Assembly: GCF_905171765.1 (NCBI RefSeq)
Contig: NC_053392.1
Span: 413,344,299-413,408,298 of the forward strand
From: Bufo bufo
Taxonomy: Eukaryota > Chordata > Amphibia > Anura > Bufonidae
Direction of reading: 5' to 3'
Length of the DNA: 64,000 nucleotides
The position numbers and the translations under genes are program-made. Each line of letters opens with the position of its first letter. The first letter of the stretch is position 1. The notes under the pieces were generated by a model. The model searched no databases and was not told the DNA's origin. It saw nothing but the letters and a program-made list of their open reading frames with translations. This document shows positions 10,995 to 22,173 of this stretch, piece by piece.

Positions 10995-12003
10995 ATGAGC
11001 AGGACACTCGGTCATTGGGGCTGCTATGCAGTGGGTCAGATTTAGGTGTAACTAAGTTCGTGATGCCAGTTGCAGCTTGCGCAGGTACTGTAAAAGGGCC
11101 CTTTAAGATGGTATGAGCACACGTACTAGGTTAGGAATGCCAGAGGGGGATATTGTCTCTGTATTGTGTCAACGGTGTCTCCTACCTTTGTACGGCCGGA
11201 CTCCTGTATCCTGGCTCACATGCAACAAAATTGAGTGCTGTAAATAGGAGTAATGGAGGAATGATGGAATTCCACACAGAGAATAGGGTCCAATTTGTCT
11301 TTACTTGGTGTTATAAGATGCAGCTTGAGATCCATACAATGTTACAGCAATAGTCTTTAGGTCCCAGCAGGTATTGGCAATATGTGACAGGAATTATATC
11401 TATATTCTGCATCGGAACATACGCCTTTAAGAATCTGGCAGGTATCTGTCTTCTGCTCTGTCTGAGGTCTGCTTAGTATGGGCCTGACTAGCTATGGAGG
11501 TACTTATCTTCTCCTTGTATTTGGAATCTGTACTTACAGGACTGCTCGCAGGAAATAGTGGTTTCTTCCTGGAGATCTAGTAGTTCTGAAGATGTCTGCT
11601 TTCTTTGTCATCCAGCTGAGGTAAGGAACTCAGGCTGGGAATGTTGCTTTGGGCCTCAGGTTAGGCCTGAATCCTTAGTTGGGATCCCTGTTTCTGGGAG
11701 CTCATATTCGCACAGCCTACCCCAACAGGGGGTGGCTGGTACACTGCCTAGAACTTTCTGTCCTCCCTCTGAAGTAGGATCTGGGAACATTCCACTCCTC
11801 CTCAGATAGGGGAAAGCTAGCCTGGAATGGTTTATTCCAGTCTAGGTCTGTTAACTATGTTCTGACTACATATTGCTGCCACCTGCTGGTGTACATGGAA
11901 ACACAGACATAGACATGGCAATGCACATTGAGATTACATCAGATGGAAATACATTAACACTGGACATTCTTGTAGCAGGGATACAGAAGTTTTAGTGACA
12001 TAC
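10995..12003. other. Unclassified ~1 kb insertion in the array
   Basis: Interrupts the ~80 bp array. No terminal inverted repeats, no clear target duplication and no credible protein are visible; the small open frames at 11153-11353 and 11558-11809 resemble nothing I recognise. Probably a truncated or noncoding transposable element. Confidence 0.35.
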
Positions 12004-12361
12004 TCCAGGATGTTACATATACGCACTTCACTGGTACAGTTATTTGTGGCAAAAGGGTTTAGTGGCCTATTTCATTATAGAAATAAAACAATATACGCAC
12101 TTCACTAGTGCAGTTATTTTTGGCAAAAGCGTTTAGTGGCCTATTTCAGTACAGAAAGAAAAAAATATATATGCACTTCACTGGGGCACTTATTTGTGGC
12201 AAAAGCATTTAGTGGCCTATTTCATTATAGAAAGAAAAAAATATACGCACTTCACTGGAGCAGCTTTTTGTGGTAAAAGGGTTTAGTGGCCTATTTCAGT
12301 ACAGAAAGTAAAATATATACGCACTTCACTGGTGCATTTACTTCTGCTTAAAGCGTTTACT

Positions 12362-12593
12362 GTAGTGTTGATCGAGCACAGTAGTGCTCGGGTGCTCGGG
12401 GGCTTGGGCCGAACACATCGGGATGTTTGGGTACTAGACCGAGGACCCGAGTATAATGGAAGTCAATGGGAGAACCCGAGCATTAAACCAGGTACCCCTT
12501 GCTCTGTAGAGCACCCAAACATCCCGATGTGTTCGGCCCAAGCCCCCGAGCACCCGAGCACTACGGTGCTCGATCAACACTACAGTAAACGCT
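12362..12593. repeat. Palindromic element GTAGTGTTGATCGAGCAC
   Basis: About 232 bp hairpin with ends GTAGTGTTGATCGAGCAC and its complement. The flanking array DNA (GCATTTACTTCTGCTTAAAGCG side) is also mirrored on the right, so the inversion includes flanking array sequence and is larger than the element itself. Confidence 0.75.
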
Positions 12594-12710
12594 TTCAGCA
12601 GAAATAAATGCACCAGTGAAGTGCGTATATATTTTTCTTTCTGTACTGAAATACGCCACTAAACTCTTTTGCCACAAAAGGCTGCTCCAGTGAAGTGCGT
12701 ATATAGGGGT

Positions 12711-13119
12711 GGGTGCCTGGTTCATAGGAAAATGTCAGAAATTGATGGAAACACCACCGAAATGGTTCTGGAACAGCATGGGGAGGATATCTGGATGCAT
12801 CTTGCACGTCACTGCTGGGAACGATGTTGTCCGAACAGTACGCCATTTTTACAGACTAACAATAATATGCACTGATTTTAGAGGAAAAATTGATAGGAAA
12901 CCTTCTTTTCTGTATATTTACTTGTATGTAAAGTGCAAATGCTGCCAAAAATTACACACATTGTGGTACAATTGTTCATGTAGTGGGACTTCTATATTTA
13001 TAAAGCCTATGCACTAAGTGAAAGGGCTGCCAAAAATTACAAGGAACCGGCACTCCAATACACCCTTTATTACACATAAAGGAGGGCATCATACACACCC
13101 TTGAAAAATTATGATTGAT
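12711..13119. other. Noncoding spacer, nothing identified
   Basis: A 102-codon open frame spans 12709-13017 but lacks recognisable motifs, and its neighbourhood is repeat DNA. I see no gene here. Confidence 0.3.
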
Positions 13120-14115
13120 GGCCTGCTGGTGACCCTCATAAACATTTGGATTGGTGCCTGCTGATTTTACCATCTAAAACATTATGGGTGAGGGCCTGCT
13201 GTCGCTTTGGTGACTCTAGTTAACCTGGGGCCGATCGCACGTCCCTGTGACGGCGACGATCCATTTGGATGTCTGGCCTATCAACTTTCGATGTTATTGT
13301 CAGCGCAAACCATTGTAAATACGGGGAGTGGGGAATCAGTGTTTGATTCTGGAGAGGGAGCCTGAGAAAGGGCTACGGCTACCACATCCAAGCAAGGCAG
13401 CATGTGCGCAAATTAGCTATTAGGTATAATTAGGGCCTGCAGGTGAGATGACCCAGTAAAAGATTTTAGGTGCGGGCCTGCAGGTAAGCTAACCCTGTAA
13501 AAGATTTTAGGTGTGGGCCTGCAGGTGAGCTGACCCTGTAAAAGATTTTAGGTGTGACCTGCAGATGAACTGACTCTGTAAACGATTGTAGGTGCGGGCC
13601 TGCTGGTGAGCTGACCATGTGAAAAAATTAAATGCAAGGGCCTTCAGGTGAGCTGACCCTGTAAAAGATTTAAGTTGCGGGCCTGCTGGTGAGCTGACCC
13701 TATAAAAGATATAAGATGCGGGCCTGCTGGTGAGCTGACCCTGTAAAAGATTTTATGTGCGGGCCTGCTGGTGAGCTGACCCAGTAAAAGAATGTAGGTG
13801 AAGGCCTGCTGGTGAGCTGACCATCTAAAAAATTAAATGCAAGGGCCTTGAAGTGAGATCACCCTGTAAAATATTTGAGTTGCGGGTCTGCTGGTGAGCT
13901 GACCCTGAAAAAGATTGTAGGTGAAGGCCTGCTGGTGAACTGACCCTGAAAAAGATTGTAGGTGAAGGCCTGCTGGTGAACTGACCCTCTAAAAAATTAT
14001 ATGTAAGGGCCTGCAGCTGAGCTGACCCTCTTAAAAATTATATGTAAGGGCCTGCGTCTGAGCTGACCCTCTAAAAAATTATATGCGAGGGCTTGCAGCT
14101 GAGCTGACTCTTTAA
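13120..14115. repeat. Minisatellite, ~42 bp unit, 3' of hAT pseudogene
   Basis: About eighteen copies of a unit like GGGCCTGCTGGTGAGCTGAC followed by CTGTAAAAGATT. Copies are regular from about 13430 to 14100 and diverged before that. The array lies just past the 3' end of the minus-strand hAT gene. Confidence 0.88.
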
Positions 14116-15709
14116 AAAAAATATTATTTTTTATATCAGAGGGCATTATATGTGACAAATAAGCTTGTTGATATGATGGAAGAGGAGGAGGAGGATGAGA
14201 AAAGGAATATTAAACCATATACCCTTGTTTATGGTGGGAGGGGTGCATGGGAATACAGTGTATTCAGTACATTATATACAACACTTTTAAAGTGCCTTTA
14301 TGTTCAGCAGCTTTCCTCTGGTGGAGTAGAGAAGTTATGATCAATCCAGGCCTTGTTCATTTTTATAAGAGTCAACCTGTCAGCATTTTCAGTTGATAGG
14401 CGGATACGCTTATCTGTTATAATGCCACCAGCAGCACTAAATACCCGCTCAAACAAAACGCTGGCGACAGGGCATGCCAGCACCTCCAAAACGTAGAGCG
14501 TAAGTTTGTGCCACGTGTCCAGCTTGGACACCCAGTAGTTGTAAGGCACTGAGGGATCATTGAGGATGCTGACACGGTCTGTCTCCTTCACCATCTCTCC
14601 TTGTGACAGTAGGCCGCACATCAGGGTGAGGGTGTTGGTGTTGTGTCATGAAACTGTCCCAGGCTTTGGAGAGTGTTACCCTGCCTCTGTTGGAACTGCT
14701 GTGTGTTCCCCTTGTCTCCCCTCCTCGGTTGACTAAGGATCTACGGACTCTGCCGCCAGCGTTGTCGGATGGAAATTTTTGGAGCAATTTTTCAACAAGG
14801 ATCTTCTGGTATTGCACCGTTTTGCTCATCCTCTCCACCAGAGGAATAAGAGATGAGAAGTTCTCTTTGTAGCGGGGGTCCAGAAGGGTGAATAACCAGT
14901 AATCCGTGTTGTCTAAAATGCGTATAACGTGCAGGTCGTGGGAAAGGCAGCCTAACATGAAGTTAGCCATATGTGCCAGAGTACCAACAGGCAAGACTTT
15001 GCTGTCGTCATTAGAAGGATCACTCTCAATCTCCTCATCCTCTTCCTCCTCTTCTACCCCATGGAATTAAACTTCCATGGGTACTACCCTCTGTAGCAGA
15101 TGCAACCGTCTCCTGCTCCTCCACTTCATCGTCCAATTTGCGCTAAGAAGAAGAATTGAGGATGGTCTGGCAATCACCCAGTGTAATGTCTTCCCCCATT
15201 TCCACCTCTTCCACATGCAAAGCATCGTCCTGGCCAACATGTGGAACGTGGAGTTCCAGAGCGTGCTCACGTCGCACAACAGCCCGCAAGCTGGCAATTT
15301 CAAGCGCTGTTGCAGCGTTGACAGACCGGCTGAAGCTGTTAGTGACTTGCGGAAATGTGCACACATGCAGGGCACCTTCACCAGTAGCTCAGGCAAATTG
15401 GGGTAGGTTTTGAGAAACCGCTGAACCACAAGGTTGAAAATGTGGGCTAGGCCTGGGATGTGTATAAGATTGCCGAGCTCCAAAGCTGCCACCAAGTTAC
15501 GGCCATTATCAGACACAGCCATGCTTGGTTCTTGGTTGAGTGGCGAGAGCCACAGCTCAGTCTGGTCTCTTATCCCCTGCCACAGCTCTGCGGCGGTGTG
15601 CTGTTTGTCCCCTAAGCATATCAGCTTCAGCACGGCCTGCTGCCGCTTTCCCACTGCAGTGCTACACTGCTAACAGCTACCGACTGATGACTGACTGGTG
15701 CTGCATGTA

Positions 15710-15932
15710 CAGTCAGGTCCATAAATATTGGGACATTGACACAATTCTAACATTTTTGTCTCTATACACCACCACAATGGATTTGAAATTAAACAAACAA
15801 GATATGCTTTAAATGCAGACTGTCAGCTTTAATTTCAGGGTATTTGCATCCAAATCAGGTAAACGGTGTAGAAATTACAACAGTTTGCTTATGTGCCTCC
15901 CACTTGTTAAGGGACCAAAAGTAATGGGACAA
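15710..15932 (+). repeat. Left terminal inverted repeat of Tc1-like element
   Basis: Inverted copy of 17128-17350 with scattered mismatches. Both outer ends and the inner GGGACCAAAAGTAATGGGAC block are shared, fitting the long inverted repeats with two inner and outer sites typical of IR/DR Tc1 elements. Confidence 0.88.
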
Positions 15933-16164
15933 TTGGCTTCTCAGCTGCTCCATGGCCATGTGTGTGTTATTCCCTCATTATCCCAATTACAATGAGCAGC
16001 TAAAAGGTCCAGAGTTCATTTCCAGTCTGCTATTTGCATTTGAAATCTGTTGCTGTCAACTCTCAAGATGAGATCCAAAGAGCTGTCACTATCAGTGAAG
16101 CAAGCCATCATTAGGCTGAAAAAACGAAACAAACCCATCAGAGAGATAGAAAAAAACATTAGGC

Positions 16165-17097
16165 GTGGCCAAAACAACTGTTTGGAACATTCTTAAAAAG
16201 AATGAGCTCAGCAACACCAAAAGACCCGGAAGACGACAGAAAACAACTGTGGTGGATGACCGAAGAATTCTTTCCCTGGTGAAAAAAACACCCTTCACAA
16301 CAGTTGGCCAGATCAAGAACACTCTCCAGGAGGTAGGTGTATGTGTGTCAAAGTCAACAATCAAGAGAAGACTTCACCAGAGTGAATACAGAGGGTTCAC
16401 CACAAGATGTAAACCATTGGTGAGCCTCAAAAACAGGAAGGCCAGATTAGAGTTTGCCAAACGACATCTAAAAAAGCCTTCACAGTTGTGCAACAACATC
16501 CTATGGACAGATGAGACCAAGATCAACTTGTACAAGAGTGATGGGAAGAAAAGAGTATGGAGAAGGAAAGGAACTGCTCATGATCCTAAGCATACCACCT
16601 CATCAGTGAAGCATGGTCGTGGTAGTGTCATGGCGTGGGCATGTATGGCTGCCAATGGAACTGCTTCTCTTGTATTTATTGATGATGTGACTGCTGACAA
16701 AAGCAGCAGGATGAATTCTGAAGTGTTTCAGGCAATATTATCTGCTCATATTCAGCCAAATGCTTCAGAACTCATTGGACGGCGCTTCACAGTGCAGATG
16801 GACAATGACCCAAAGCATACTGCAAAAGCAACCAAAGAGTTTTTTAAGGAAAAGAAGTGGAATGTTATGCAATGGCCAAGTCAACCACCGGACCTGAATC
16901 CGATTGAGCATGCATTTCACTTGCTGAAGACAAAACTAAAGGGAAAATGCCCCAAGAACAAGCAGGAACTGAAGACAGTTGCAGTAGAGTTCTGGCAGAG
17001 CATCATCACCAGGGATGAAACCCAGCGTCTGGTGATGTCTATGCGTTCCAGACTCCAGGCTGTAATTGACTGCAAAGGATTTGCAACCAAGTATTAA
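16165..17097 (+). CDS. Tc1-like transposase (DD34E), one apparent frameshift at N-terminus
   Basis: 310 open codons covering most of a transposase that cuts and pastes its own element at TA sites. Helix-turn-helix regions lie at the N-terminus (TTVWNILKKN, then GQIKNTLQEVGV and STIKRRL). The catalytic triad is visible: D in LWTDETK, D in VQMDNDPKHT, E in DLNPIEHAF. A GRGSVMAWACM block also matches the family. An upstream ATG at 16068 starts the missing N-terminus (MRSKELSLSVKQAIIRLKKR), one base out of frame; the shift most likely lies in the A-run at about 16149-16157. Corrected length would be about 343 residues, the usual size. I saw no internal stop in the open part. Confidence 0.93.
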   Translation: MAKTTVWNILKKNELSNTKRPGRRQKTTVVDDRRILSLVKKTPFTTVGQIKNTLQEVGVCVSKSTIKRRLHQSEYRGFTTRCKPLVSLKNRKARLEFAKRHLKKPSQLCNNILWTDETKINLYKSDGKKRVWRRKGTAHDPKHTTSSVKHGRGSVMAWACMAANGTASLVFIDDVTADKSSRMNSEVFQAILSAHIQPNASELIGRRFTVQMDNDPKHTAKATKEFFKEKKWNVMQWPSQPPDLNPIEHAFHLLKTKLKGKCPKNKQELKTVAVEFWQSIITRDETQRLVMSMRSRLQAVIDCKGFATKY

Positions 17098-17127
17098 AAA
17101 GTGAAAGTTTGATTTATGATTATTATT

Positions 17128-17350
17128 TTGTCCCATTACTTTTGGTCCCTTAACAAGTGGGAGGCACATATTCAAACTGTTGTAATTCCTACACCGCTCA
17201 CCTGATTTGGATGTAAATACCCTGACATTAAAGCTGACAGTCTGCAGTTCAAGCACATCTTGTTCGTTTCATTTCAAATCCATTGTGGTGGTGTATAGAG
17301 CCAAAAATGTTAAAATTGTGTTGATGTCCCAATATTTATGGACCTGACTG
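17128..17350 (-). repeat. Right terminal inverted repeat of Tc1-like element
   Basis: Mirror of 15710-15932, beginning immediately after the transposase stop codon region and ending at the TA duplication. Confidence 0.88.
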
Positions 17351-17986
17351 TAGATAATTTGAAGGTGGAAGTGGACGAGGAGGCGGAGGAGGAGGAGTGG
17401 GGGTTGGAGCCACTAACCTGGGGCTGGTGGAACCCCTGATTGACGTAGGGACCGCAATTCTTGGCATCGGTAGCACCCGTGCCATCTCAGGGTACGACTC
17501 ACTCCCAGCATCCACAACATTCACCCAGTGTGCCGTCAGCAAAATGTAGCGTCCCTGGTCGAATGCACTCGTCCATGTGTCCGTGGTTAAGTGGACCTTC
17601 CTAGTAACTGCGTTGGTCAGGGCACATGTGATGTTATGGGACACATTTTGGTGTAAGGTGGCACGGCACACCTTGAAAAATAGTGGCGACTGGGGACTGC
17701 GTAATGCTGGACGGATGCCAACATCAGGCTGCGGAAGCCCTCAGTGTCTACAAGCCTAAATGGCAAATTTCCAGGGCCAATAATTTGGAAAGTTGAGCAT
17801 TTAGTGCTAGGGCCTGTGGGTGGGTGGCTGGGTATTTTTTCTTGCGTTCAAAGGCCTAGGGTAAGGACATTTGGTCACTGCGCTGGGACATGGAAGTGGA
17901 TGTGGTCGCTGATGGTGCTTGCGAAGGTCTAGGTGCAGGGCGGGAAGCATCCGGGCCTGTACCTTCGACAAGGGATTGGCCAACAA

Positions 17987-18593
17987 TGGCAGGTAAGTAA
18001 AACTAGTACCACACCTACCTGCCACAGACACACAGCCTGGAACCCATGCACAAGTGCTGCTGTCTACAACTACTTAAACGGACACAGCACACACCACACA
18101 TCACACAGGAACCCAGGACTATAAGCTGCAATAAAGATAGAGACACCATTAGACATATAATAACATAAAAACAATAATGTCTAAAATAACTTATGACCAC
18201 AAGGGTGGCCCTCTCTGGACAGATGGAATAATACCAGGAGGATGACTCCAGCAAACACCATGGCTGGAGTACCCCTCAGCTACTGGCATCCAGCAGGAGC
18301 TAAATAGCCCCAAGTAGCCACACCCACACACACAGACACACCCAGTGTTCACACACTAGGAAGGGAATTAATCCTTCCAATACCAGGCAAGGGATGGAAG
18401 CTACTTAAAGGGGAAAAGCACAAACAAGCACACACTCCACCTGTTACCGCCGGCAACTGCATGCGTGGCAACCATGTCCTGGGGATCAGCCAAAAGACTG
18501 AGACGCTGCCACCACATGCACACAACACCACACGTTGCCGCGGACAACCACAAGTGAAGGAAAGTGTCACTAAACACACCATAGGCCGTGACA
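17987..18593 (-). repeat. LTR (truncated copy) of the deleted LTR element
   Basis: Matches the right two thirds of 19067-19988, starting at the GGCAGGTAAGTAAAACTAG block. The missing outer end borders directly on hAT sequence. Confidence 0.7.
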
Positions 18594-19066
18594 CTCTCAC
18601 CCCTCAAAGCCCCCTCACCAAAAAAAAAAAAGGGAAAACTAGTGAGGGACCCAAAACAAGGAAGGGAGACGGGAAAAAGGTAGAAGAATCAGCGTCAATG
18701 CATGCGAGTCTCTCACGCTCTCCCTCCGGAGAACGCGCATGTATGCCGAAACGTCTGGCAATACATGCTGCACCCTCTTTCAAAGGTAACACCACTCCCA
18801 CCGCTCAAAGCCCCCCCAACACAAAAGGGGAAAGTTGGTGGGGCACAACAAACAATGGGAGGGGGGGTGGGGAATAAAAAGTAAGGGGACACCAAAACAG
18901 ACAACGGTGAAGGAATGGCGGGAAAAAGCCACTCACCGCTCCGTTAGCGGTGAAACCCCCAAAACGCTCTCCCTCCGGAGAACGCGCATGCAGCCCAAAA
19001 CAGATGGCGATGCATGCTGCACCCTCTTCCAAAGGTAATCCACGTAAGGAGCCTTTGTGGTCATAC

Positions 19067-19988
19067 TGTCACAGACCAGAGTGGGGGTAATTCAAATCCG
19101 TGGGATGTCAATATTAAGGATAGCTGCTAGGCCAGGACAGGAATCAGGGAGCAGGTCACCTCCTAAACATCCCCAATTCTGACCCTGACCCTGACTCCTA
19201 ACCGTATGAGCCGACCCTGATGGTAGGAGGGCTCATACTCTGGAACCTAGGGTCCCTACTAGCCCTCAGGGTGGCCCTGGACTAGGAGCAGGGTAAGACG
19301 ACCTGTTCCTTCTAGACACGGACGAACAGGAGTTTCACTGGCCAGGCTGCAAAGGAAAGGGAAACAAATACAGCATATGGCAATAGCAGGTAAGTAAAAC
19401 TAGTACCATACCTACCTGCCACAGACACACAGCCTGGAACCCATGCACAAGTACTGCTGTCCACAACTACATAAATGGACACAGCACACAACACACATCA
19501 CACAGGAACCCAGGACCATAAGCTGCAATAAAGATAGAGACACCACTAGAGATATAATAACATAAAAACAACAATGTCTAACATAACTTATGACCACAAG
19601 GGTGGCCCTCACTGGACAGATGGAATAATACCAGGAGGATGACTCCGGCAAACACCATGGCTGGAGTACCCCTCAGCTACTGGCATCCAGCAGGAGCTAA
19701 ATAGCCCCAAGTAGCCACACCCACACACAGACACACCCAGTGTTCACACACTAGGAAGGTAATTAACCCTTCCAATACCAGGCAAGGGATGGAAGCTACT
19801 TAAAGGGGAAAAGCACAAACAAGCACACACTCCACCTGTTACCGCCGGCAACTGCATGTGTGGCAACCATGTCCTGGGGATCAGCCAGAAGGCCGAGACA
19901 CTGCCACCACATGCACACAACACCACGCGTTGCCGCGGACAACCACAAGTGAAGGAAAGTGTCACTAAACACACCATAGGCAGTGACA
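19067..19988 (-). repeat. LTR (full copy) of the deleted LTR element
   Basis: 922 bp, bounded by TGTCAC and GTGACA. It shares long blocks with the solo LTR at 21028-22168, such as the CCTACCTGCCACAGACACAC region, but lacks about 200 bp present near that one's right end. Confidence 0.7.
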
Positions 19989-20400
19989 TCTCCTTGCTCG
20001 GCTTGCCACCTTCCCAGGTTGGGTCATTGACCTCATCGTCCATTACCTACTCTTCAACTTCCTCACTCTGATCATCCTCCTGATTTGTTGACCTAACAAC
20101 AACCTCAGTGATTGCCAACTGTGTCTCATACTCTTCATCAACCTCTTGAGACAGTAATTTCAGTTGACTCATTGGCAACTGTGTCACATCATCATCCACC
20201 TCATTAAACTCTAATTGCCGTTCACCACCGTCATGTTCTTGTGACTGTGGATGTTCGGAGGTTGGGAATCAGGGCACAGGATCTCATGTCCCTCTTCAAG
20301 CGTGCTTGGTGAGAGGGCCAAATCAAGTAATGGCGCTGAAAAGAGATCCTCAGAATATCCGAGTGTGGGATCACTTGTTTGGCCACTAGTGATGGTCAAA

Positions 20401-21027
20401 CAAAAGCCAGGACGGTTCGCAAACGCGATCGTGCAAAAGCAATCAAATGTTCGCAAACCGCAAGTTTGCTGCAGGGCAAGTTCACTTTAATGCCAGGCGA
20501 ACGTGAAAAACCTTCAGGTCATATTTGCAGCCACCAAATACTTAGTAGAAGTGTACAAATAGTCCCACAACATGGACAGTGACATACTAGAGGGGGATCA
20601 ATGACCAAAATTCCAACACAAAATATGTATCTTAATCAGGGGACATTTTAATGTGTCTTAAAGGGAAATTCCATGAAATGTGCCCTGTTGGAGCCTAGAC
20701 AGAAAATTTGACTGTAGGCCACTGGACTACAGGCCCCAAACATTAGGCATTCACATGACAGAAAAAATCAAGTGATTATGTGGCCGGAGGTATATTACAC
20801 GGTCAATGGATATTTTACTGCAGGCACATACAAATACAGGTCAAATACATATGTTTAAAAGAACAAAAAACTAAATTTTATTAAAAACATGGCTAACAAA
20901 ATCCCCCCTCTTGAAAAAAAAACTAATGATAATAGTTGAAATTCGATAACACGTGGTCGTCACTGATGTTGAATTCCTCCGAGGCCGCAACAATTATTCA
21001 CTCAGCGTACATAAAAGAACAAGTATG
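20401..21027. repeat. hAT-flanking DNA and start of ~115 bp array
   Basis: Noncoding. Contains the first, diverged unit of the array (TTATGTGGCCGGAGGTATAT at about 20778) and a stretch (AACACGTGGTCGTCAC...GTTGAATTCCTCCGAGG, about 20950) that recurs at 22560 and 22720. These repeats form the 3' flank of the hAT pseudogene at 22640-24130. Confidence 0.6.
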
Positions 21028-22168
21028 TGTCACGGATGAGAGTGGGGGAAACCCTCAGCCGTGCGGTATCATAGATAAGGGTAGCTGCTAGGCCAGGACG
21101 ACAGGATCAGGGAGCAGGTCACCTCTAACGCGTCCCTAATTCTGACCCTGACTCCTAACTTTATGAGCCGACCCTGATGGTAGGTGTGCTCATACTCTGT
21201 AACCTAGGGTCCCTACTAGCCCTCAGGATAGCTTTGTGCTAGGAGCATGGTAAGACGACCTGTTCCTCCTAGGCACGGATGAACAGGAGTCTCACTGGCC
21301 AAGCTGCACAGGAAAGGGGAAACATAAACAGCATATGGCAATGGCAGGTAGTGAAACTAGTGCCACACCTACCTGCCACAGACACACAGCCTGGAACCCA
21401 TGCATAAGTGCTGCAGTCCACAACAACATAAATGGACACAGCACACACCACACATCACACAGGAACCCAGGACCATAAGCTGCAATAAACATAGAGACAC
21501 CACTAGACAATAAGATAAGAACATCTATGTCTAAACATTACTTATGACCACAAGGGTGGCCCTCACTGGACAGATGGTATATGAGACCAGGAGGATGACT
21601 CCAGCAAACACCATGTCTGGAGTACCCCTCAGCTTCTGGCATCCAGCAGGAGCTAAATAGCCCAAGTAGCCACACCCACACACAGACACACCCAGTGTTC
21701 ACTCACTAGGAAGGGAATTAACCCTTCCAACACCAGGCAAGGGAAGAAAACCACTTAAAGGGGAAGTGTACAAACAACTATCACACTGCAGCTGTTACCG
21801 CCGGCAACGACATGCGTGGCATCCATGTCCTGGGAGCCAGCCAGAAGGCCGAGACACTGCCACCACATGTACACAAACAACACGTTGCCGCAGACAACCG
21901 CAAGTGAAGGGAACAAGTGACAGTGCACACACATATATAAACCCGGTGCACACCAAACGGATAAAAGGCAACCCTACACAGACAGGTTGCCAGGCAAGCT
22001 GCCCAGCAACAGCTCAGGCTGATATACTGCCAAATGTAACAATGTTGCCAGCGGCAACCACACGTGAGGCAACAAACAAGCAGCCCTCACCATGTGGTTA
22101 AAAACAACACCAAACCACAGGCAACTGCATGCAGATCAGGAGTCACGACCATAACCATGGTCGTGACA
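21028..22168 (-). mobile_element. Solo LTR with GTATG target duplication
   Basis: 1,141 bp from TGTCACGG to CGTGACA, flanked by GTATG on both sides (21023-21027, 22169-22173). Removing it and one duplication rebuilds an intact array unit (AGAACAAGTATGTGGCTGGAGG type), which strongly supports the boundaries. It is related to the LTRs at 17987-19988. No internal region or second LTR is present, so recombination between two LTRs probably removed the rest. LTR-like ends and 5 bp duplication fit Ty3/Gypsy. Confidence 0.8.
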
Positions 22169-22173
22169 GTATG

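Larger units (their letters stand above)
10900..12710. repeat. Tandem array, ~80 bp unit, ending in inverted copies
   Basis: Units contain CGCACTTCACTGGTGCAG and TTTAGTGGCCTATTTCA. One copy is at about 10927; five more start near 12004, 12094, 12173, 12246 and 12320. After the palindrome at 12362-12593 two units appear in reverse orientation (about 12607 and 12688). A separate ~1 kb sequence (next entry) separates the first copy from the rest. Confidence 0.8.
15710..17350 (+). mobile_element. Tc1-like DNA transposon, nearly complete
   Basis: 1,641 bp element flanked by TA on each side (15708-15709, 17351-17352). Inverted repeats start CAGTCAGGTCCATAAATATT and extend about 223 bp on each side. 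It encodes one DD34E transposase. Inserted into the minus-strand hAT gene. Confidence 0.95.
17987..19988 (-). mobile_element. LTR retrotransposon remnant, internally deleted
   Basis: Two related LTR-like segments (17987-18593 and 19067-19988) flank a 473 bp internal piece (18594-19066). The full copy begins TGTCACAG and ends GTGACA. On the minus strand the sequence just before the left LTR reads as a purine-rich tract (GGGGTGAGAG), like a polypurine tract, so the element is read on the minus strand. The internal part has no pol gene and contains a ~250 bp duplicated block around CTCCCTCCGGAGAACGCGCA (18718-18790 and 18968-19035). It interrupts the hAT gene. The left LTR lacks about 325 bp at its outer end. 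Confidence 0.65.
14304..20400 (-). pseudogene. hAT transposase (BED-finger type), broken by two insertions
   Basis: Minus-strand hAT-Ac-like transposase in three blocks. The N-terminal acidic block is 20400-19989 and ends near DDEVNDPTWEGG. The middle block is 17986-17353, with AFERKKKY, the PSRHYFSRCAVPP stretch and the conserved TTDTWTS. The C-terminal block is 15709-14304, with GKRQQAVLKLICLGD, HIPGLAHIFNLVV, LDPRYKENF and the dimerisation block with VFSAAGGIITDKRIRLS. The Tc1-like element (15710-17350) splits the middle from the C-terminal block. The LTR element (17987-19988) splits the N-terminus from the middle. The BED zinc finger present in the related gene at 47050-50347 is missing at that junction. 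Several frame changes add to the damage. Confidence 0.88.

Noticed and set aside
13425..14110. Regular ~42 bp repeats resembling a CRISPR array
   Set aside because: No distinct spacers: the whole unit repeats, neighbours are eukaryotic transposons, and no Cas gene is present.
18704..18790. Second hammerhead-like core (GCCGAAACGTCTGGC)
   Set aside because: A CTGANGA box and helix I partners are missing; only the GAAAC word is shared.
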